Origin: Leptospira biflexa
Lineage (GTDB): Bacteria > Spirochaetota > Leptospiria > Turneriellales > DYLW01
NCBI GenBank assembly: GCA_020721865.1
Contig: DYLW01000015.1
Location: 1 to 50,099 of the forward strand
DNA length: 50,099 nt
Reading direction: 5' to 3'
The notes under the pieces were generated by a model that saw only the letters and a list, made by a program, of their open reading frames with translations, was not told the origin of the DNA and did not search any database. Below are positions 47,937 to 50,099 of the stretch, piece by piece (positions within the stretch are counted from its first letter, which is position 1; every line of letters starts with the position of its first letter). A program made the position numbers and the translations under genes.

Positions 47937-48057
47937 TCAGATCCCTTTATAAATTTAGTCTTGATTCTTAGACAAAGATATTTTTAATTTCCATGGGGCA
48001 AGTATTTCTTATATTCCAGTGAAAATATTTGACCAAAAAATTTGGGCGGAGGGTACA

Positions 48058-49155
48058 GTGAAAAAGCAGGAAAAATTTAATATACTGGTAATCAATCCCG
48101 GTTCCACGTCCACCAAAATCGGGTTTTTTGTCAATGAGCAGCCCCAGGATGTTGTGAATATACATCATGAGGCAGAGGAACTCTCCGGATTCCGGAGTGT
48201 CTTGGATCAGTCTGATTTCCGTAAAAAGGCGATTTATGACCATTTGCATAAAAATTATCCGGAAGTGCACTTCCATGGGGTTGCTGCTCGCGGTGGCCTC
48301 ATCCAGCCCGTTCCCGGAGGAGTATATCTTGTGGATAAGGATATGCTGGAGGATTTACGAAATGCCGCTATCCAGCATGCTTCCAATCTGGCTGCGGTCA
48401 TCGGCCAGGAGATAGCGAAGGAGTATGGCGTGAAAGCATATATTATGGATCCAGTTATTGTTGATGAAATGGATGCTGTGGCCCGCTATTCCGGACATCC
48501 GGATATCCGTCGCTCTCCCATTTTTCATGCCTTGAATCAGAAAGAGGTGGCCCGACGGTATTCGCTTTCAATGGGGAAAAAATACACATCCTTGAATCTG
48601 ATTGTCTGCCACATTGGTGGTGGAATCAGTGTGGGAGTGCATCGCCGGGGAAAAGTGGTGGATGTGAACAATGCCATAACCGGTGAAGGCCCGTTTACGC
48701 CGGAGCGTTCCGGAGCATTGCCGGCTATGGATATGATAAAATTGATACAATCCGGGGCGATTGATTTTCCCAGGGCCTTAGCGATGCTCCAGGGTAAAGG
48801 CGGTCTGGTGGCGTATACCGGAACGTCCGATGTGGAGGAAATACAACGCCGCATCCGCTCCGGCGAAAAAAATCTGGAAGAGATATTAGACGCTTTTGTG
48901 TACCAGATTGCCAAAGAAATCGGGGCGGCTTCCGCAGTATTGAAGGGAAAAGTGGACGGGATCCTTATCACCGGGGGCGTGGCCCATGATACCCGAATTG
49001 TAAGAAAAATAAAGTCCTATGTTTCACACATCGGCCAGGTTGCGGTATATCCGGGTGAGCATGAATTAAGTGCTCTGGCGTCCGGAGTGTACCGGGTGCT
49101 GACCGGTAAAGAAAAAGTCCGGAATTATGCGGCTTCCATCATAAAGCGGCCATAG
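48058..49155 (+). CDS. buk: Butyrate kinase
   Basis: 365-residue acyl-phosphate kinase of the acetate kinase fold. NPGSTSTKIG near the N-terminus and CHIGGGISVGVH near residue 188 are the phosphate-binding motifs; ITGEGPFTPERSG is typical of Buk. It makes ATP from butyryl phosphate or branched acyl phosphates. The GTG at 48058 has GGAGGG at 48048-48053, better supported than the GTG at 48019. It faces the phosphotransferase gene and overlaps its end by 17 bases. Confidence 0.92.
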   Translation: MKKQEKFNILVINPGSTSTKIGFFVNEQPQDVVNIHHEAEELSGFRSVLDQSDFRKKAIYDHLHKNYPEVHFHGVAARGGLIQPVPGGVYLVDKDMLEDLRNAAIQHASNLAAVIGQEIAKEYGVKAYIMDPVIVDEMDAVARYSGHPDIRRSPIFHALNQKEVARRYSLSMGKKYTSLNLIVCHIGGGISVGVHRRGKVVDVNNAITGEGPFTPERSGALPAMDMIKLIQSGAIDFPRALAMLQGKGGLVAYTGTSDVEEIQRRIRSGEKNLEEILDAFVYQIAKEIGAASAVLKGKVDGILITGGVAHDTRIVRKIKSYVSHIGQVAVYPGEHELSALASGVYRVLTGKEKVRNYAASIIKRP

Positions 49156-50038
49156 CCATGGAATAAAGCTTTGTCTCTTCATCATCCGTGCGGGAGGTGA
49201 ACACAATGGGCGAGGCGGCACCGGTGATAAATGCCCCCACCTTACCTCCGGAGAAGAAGACATTTGCTTTATAAATTGCGTTTGCCACTTCTATGTTGTG
49301 GGCAAGAAGTATATCCGCATCTCCCGCCACTTCACTCCGGATTTTTTTATGAATGGCCGCCTCTTTGGAAATGGCATTGTCCATGGCCAGAGGACCATCC
49401 ACCAAAACATTTCCTAATTGACCTCTTTCTGACATTTTGGACAATGCGGCGGCGTCCAGAGTGGCCGGCATATCCGGATTGACCACTTCCACCGCTGCAA
49501 GCACGGCCACCTTGGGTATGGCAATGCCCAGCCTCTGCATGACGGCTACAGAATTGTTCACCAGTTCCACTTTTGTGGCAAAATCCGGGGCAATGTTCAT
49601 CCCGGCATCGGTGAGGGCGAGGAGCTTATGGTACGCCGGGATTTCAAACACCCCAATATGGCTCAGGACCTTAGATTGCCGCAGGCCGTATTCTTTATTC
49701 AAAATGTGTCGCAAGCACTGGGCACTGGTGATATTGCCCTTCATAATGATATCCGCTTTTTTGTCATGAGTGGCTTTCACCGCTTTCATACAGGCGATGG
49801 AATCTTCTTCCTCATGTTCAATGTCTATCCCGGAAAGAGAGACGCCATTCTCCTTGGCTATTTTTTCTATGTCAGGTTTATTTCCAAACGCAACCACTCT
49901 GGCAATCCCATGGCGAATGGCCATTTCCGCTGCCAGAAGAACATGATGATCCTGGGCCACGCTCACGGCGATGGTTTTTTTCCGGGCCTGGGTTTTTGCC
50001 ATATTCAGAATTTCTTTTAGAGAGCGGATATTTTCCAT
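49139..50038 (-). CDS. ptb: Phosphate butyryltransferase
   Basis: 299 residues, phosphotransacylase family. DIIMKGNITSAQCLRHIL, LSHIGVFEIP and the final GAASPIVFTSRTDDEETKLYS are typical. It turns butyryl-CoA or a related acyl-CoA into the acyl phosphate used by butyrate kinase. I use the ATG at 50038, which gives the family length; a TTG at 50071 is possible. Unusually, it lies tail to tail with buk rather than in an operon with it. Confidence 0.92.
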   Translation of the reverse strand: MENIRSLKEILNMAKTQARKKTIAVSVAQDHHVLLAAEMAIRHGIARVVAFGNKPDIEKIAKENGVSLSGIDIEHEEEDSIACMKAVKATHDKKADIIMKGNITSAQCLRHILNKEYGLRQSKVLSHIGVFEIPAYHKLLALTDAGMNIAPDFATKVELVNNSVAVMQRLGIAIPKVAVLAAVEVVNPDMPATLDAAALSKMSERGQLGNVLVDGPLAMDNAISKEAAIHKKIRSEVAGDADILLAHNIEVANAIYKANVFFSGGKVGAFITGAASPIVFTSRTDDEETKLYSMAMAAL

Positions 50039-50099
50039 GGGATAAATTTTATATTTGTGATGCCCAGTCAAGCCGCCATAATATGTGACTGCTTCAATA

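Noticed and set aside
47946..47975. TTGTCT and TATAAA, 18 bases apart, upstream of trpB on the minus strand
   Set aside because: The -10-like element sits directly beside the ribosome binding site, leaving a leader of about 3 bases; more likely A+T-rich chance than the main promoter.

Overview
The window reads as a stretch of core chromosome from a diderm (Gram-negative-type) bacterium of medium GC. A Gram-negative-type envelope is indicated by two or three lipobox proteins, a small exported beta-strand-rich protein and a bifunctional class A penicillin-binding protein. The organism is probably an anaerobe or facultative anaerobe: it has an 11-subunit complex I gene set without the NADH-oxidising module, plus butyrate kinase and phosphate butyryltransferase. 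The alpha subunit of RNA polymerase has a strongly acidic linker and a divergent C-terminal domain that resemble what I recall of Leptospira. This makes a spirochaete relative my best guess, held loosely because no search was possible. I see no insertion sequence, CRISPR array, prophage or toxin-antitoxin pair.

Layout. 135-1358 is a lone MFS transporter, followed by a 340-base gene-free stretch. 1699-5359 is a small surface-glycan cluster (sugar epimerase, polyprenyl-phosphate sugar-phosphate transferase) ending in an FAD oxidoreductase of the L-2-hydroxyglutarate oxidase type. 5426-15799 is nuoABCDHIJKLMN, tightly packed and lacking nuoE, nuoF and nuoG. A lipoprotein and a PBP1A-type enzyme follow without a break, then dnaX (short form) and an unknown helical protein. 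A patatin-like phospholipase faces them from the other strand. 22098-24502 is an envelope trio: a lipoprotein, a larger exported protein that carries a homologous C-terminal domain, and a small probable outer-membrane protein. tRNA-Val and rpsT follow on the minus strand.

25085-41402 is tuf followed by the complete S10-spc-alpha ribosomal array, with secY, adk and map inside and rpoA near the end. infA is missing from its usual place between map and rpmJ. Downstream are a UbiB/ABC1 kinase-like protein, tRNA-Ser, a VanY-type carboxypeptidase, a XerD-like recombinase, an unknown coiled-coil protein, a cysteine-cluster protein overlapping a TrpB2-type tryptophan synthase beta chain, and butyrate kinase and phosphate butyryltransferase placed tail to tail.

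How the genes fit together: the nuo genes build the membrane arm and the quinone-reducing connecting module of a proton-pumping complex. The PBP, its adjacent lipoprotein, the VanY-type peptidase and the glycan genes serve envelope synthesis. The ribosomal array supplies translation, transcription (rpoA) and secretion (secY). buk/ptb suggest ATP gain from butyryl-CoA or branched acyl-CoA. The least explained parts are the envelope trio at 22098-24502, the lipoprotein between nuoN and the PBP, and the unusual gene-end overlaps.
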